Positions 62,353 through 64,000 of a DNA stretch of 64,000 bases are shown in pieces. The stretch's first letter is position 1; every line of letters begins with the position of its first letter. The position numbers and the translations under genes are program-made. Location of the stretch: positions 1-64,000 of the forward strand of contig JADZEO010000059.1 of NCBI GenBank assembly GCA_020850475.1, read 5' to 3'. Under the pieces are notes generated by a model. The model had not been told where the DNA came from, made no database searches, and worked only from the letters and a program-made list of their open reading frames with translations. The stretch is from Bdellovibrionales bacterium (GTDB taxonomy: Bacteria > Bdellovibrionota > Bdellovibrionia > Bdellovibrionales > UBA1609).

Positions 62353-62467
62353 GACGGCAACCTCGCAGCTCACTGATGACTTTGCCCTCGAGATTGCCAC
62401 GCCAATTCCAAAAGGTCCAGATGAACGCGTCGCCCTCCGCTCGATAGTCCTGCAAAAAGTCGACTCA

Positions 62468-63301
62468 CTAGATGTTGTTAATTCGAATCGTCAGCGAGAC
62501 CCGGTCTCCCGTATCAATGACACCGTCATCAGGGATTTCTTCCGACATAAATACGTTGATGTAGTAAATGGCGTCTTGTTCCACTTTGCAGCGTCGGGCA
62601 TCGACGGCGGCACCGTCATTGACTTCAATTTGCGTTTGCGAACTTAAATTACAATATTCAGCGGAATTGGGCTCCAACGGATCCAGCTCCCCTGGTATCT
62701 TAGAAATACTGTAGGCCGCCCCACCAATTTGTTCGAACAGATTTTGATAACCGTAGGCAAACCATAAGGCCTTAGGAACCGCTGGAGTTCGGATTCTAAA
62801 CGACGTCACTCCTTGAAATTTAAAATGACGTGACTCCAACAAGATCGGTGGCAGCGGATCGAGTGTTTGTCGATCGCAAGTGTTGGGCACAGTCACGGCC
62901 CCAACCACTCGAACTGAATAGGGAACCCCGGCATAAAGAACACTGATTGGTGTGGTAAGGTTCCAAATTTCCAACTCCCCACTGTAGGCCTGGCCACAAC
63001 CAAATGTAGTCATCGGATTTATAGATTTGTAGCTCTGAGTATCGGGTTTGAGGTTGGGGGGCGGAGTCACCGATGGGGGGGGCGGGGTGGCTGGCGGCGG
63101 TGGCGTTACTTCGGGCGGCAACTCTGGCGGCAGGGGCGCTGGCTGAAGCTGCTCGACAACTGGCTTGGCCGGTTGGCGCAAATTCACTCGCGCGCAACTT
63201 TGAAGGCCGGCGACTGCAACGAAAATAATGAACATCCTTGAGAATGCCATTCTGGCGTCTCCTTTTGAGACAGATCTTTGTCTCTGTGTCTCACTTTTCA
63301 A
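62468..63301 (-). CDS. secreted lipoprotein-like protein with Pro-rich linker
   Basis: Signal MFIIFVAVAGLQSCARV; PPELPPEVTPPPPATPPPPSVTPPP. Confidence 0.6.
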   Translation of the reverse strand: MKSETQRQRSVSKGDARMAFSRMFIIFVAVAGLQSCARVNLRQPAKPVVEQLQPAPLPPELPPEVTPPPPATPPPPSVTPPPNLKPDTQSYKSINPMTTFGCGQAYSGELEIWNLTTPISVLYAGVPYSVRVVGAVTVPNTCDRQTLDPLPPILLESRHFKFQGVTSFRIRTPAVPKALWFAYGYQNLFEQIGGAAYSISKIPGELDPLEPNSAEYCNLSSQTQIEVNDGAAVDARRCKVEQDAIYYINVFMSEEIPDDGVIDTGDRVSLTIRINNI

Positions 63302-63541
63302 CAGTTGGTAAGGCCTTGTAATGGCCCGTCAAACAGGAACGTCCAAGATTACCCTATAACCCAAGAGCTTCAATTCTCGGGCCAATGAAAAACTCGAACG
63401 AGCGCCCAATCTGAGCCTCGAAGTGAACAATTTTCACCGGCCTTTGGTTCCGGGGCCGATTTACAATAGCAAGACCCCTTTGCCGCCTGGCCCAAGGCTT
63501 GCGGCTAACTCTAGGGAACACTGTTCCTAGGGGTAAGTGAT

Positions 63542-64000
63542 ATGAAAAAGCTAATGTGTTGGATTGTCGGTTTAGGTCTCACCCTCGCGGGCCAATTGGC
63601 CTCCGCGGAAGGTGACGAGCGAGAGCTTCCGTACGGCGACTTGAGCAGCATCGAAAAATGCCCGGTAACCAAATCAAAAATTGATTTTCTTCAATCGCCG
63701 GCGCTGCGCGAGAGTCTTCGCTCGGCCGTTGGAGATGACGAAAGGGCCCTTCAGGCAGAACTTCAAGAGGAGACCGACATAGTAATGATGGACGTTTACC
63801 TCTGTTCCAAGTTTCGCCTTCCCATGGAAGAGGCTGTTGTTGACTTTGCACTCGTGCAAATCCAACGGGATCGGCTGGCTGAACTCTCGGCAATCGATCG
63901 CCAGCTTGCTCGAGTGAAGGGCTTACTGTTGCTGAGCCTGCTTTCTGGAAGGACCTCAAGCGAATTAAATAGGGCCGTCGATGCGCTAAAATCGTTGGAA
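63542..64000 (+). CDS. secreted protein, partial (3' end off the right edge)
   Basis: MKKLMCWIVGLGLTLAGQLASAEGDERELPYGDLSSIEKCPV..., open to the window edge. Confidence 0.65.
   Translation, partial: MKKLMCWIVGLGLTLAGQLASAEGDERELPYGDLSSIEKCPVTKSKIDFLQSPALRESLRSAVGDDERALQAELQEETDIVMMDVYLCSKFRLPMEEAVVDFALVQIQRDRLAELSAIDRQLARVKGLLLLSLLSGRTSSELNRAVDALKSLE

Overview
The window looks like a Bdellovibrio-type chromosome segment; that assignment is inferred from gene content and many small secreted proteins and is not proven. It has two parts. (1) About 1-24.4 kb is an integrated, conjugation-related element whose right edge abuts the 3' end of a tRNA-Ser(GGA) gene. It carries VirB2/VirB3/VirB4-like T4SS genes (the VirB4-like gene runs off the left edge), a cascade of tiny overlapping ORFs, and a compact five-gene operon: YcaO-like protein, small secreted peptide, orphan peptide-type solute-binding protein, sensor histidine kinase, NtrC-type sigma54 activator. 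It also carries a defence-type operon: HTH protein, SNF2-like helicase with DUF3883-like C-terminus, DUF1156-type methylase, DUF499-type ATPase, small ORF, TcmP, Gp37/Gp68-like protein, helicase with a nuclease-like C-terminus. (2) About 24.4-64 kb is mostly core chromosome: tadA, rpsU-yqeY-dnaG-rpoD, tRNA-Met, a liv ABC transporter, rnpB, a Psp-like operon, a leucine/acyl-CoA catabolic cluster with a split biotin carboxylase, an NnrS-family gene and many uncharacterised secreted proteins. The best candidate for an undescribed system is the YcaO operon. It is preceded by a -24/-12 sigma54 promoter (TGGCATCGGCTTTGCT, 4061-4076) and four 17-bp dyads (ATTCAA-N5-TTGAAK) 130-350 bp upstream, and it encodes its own sigma54 activator, so it looks like a self-activating peptide-sensing circuit. 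A second point of interest is a roughly 1.5-kb segment next to tRNA-Met bounded by a perfect 23-bp direct repeat.
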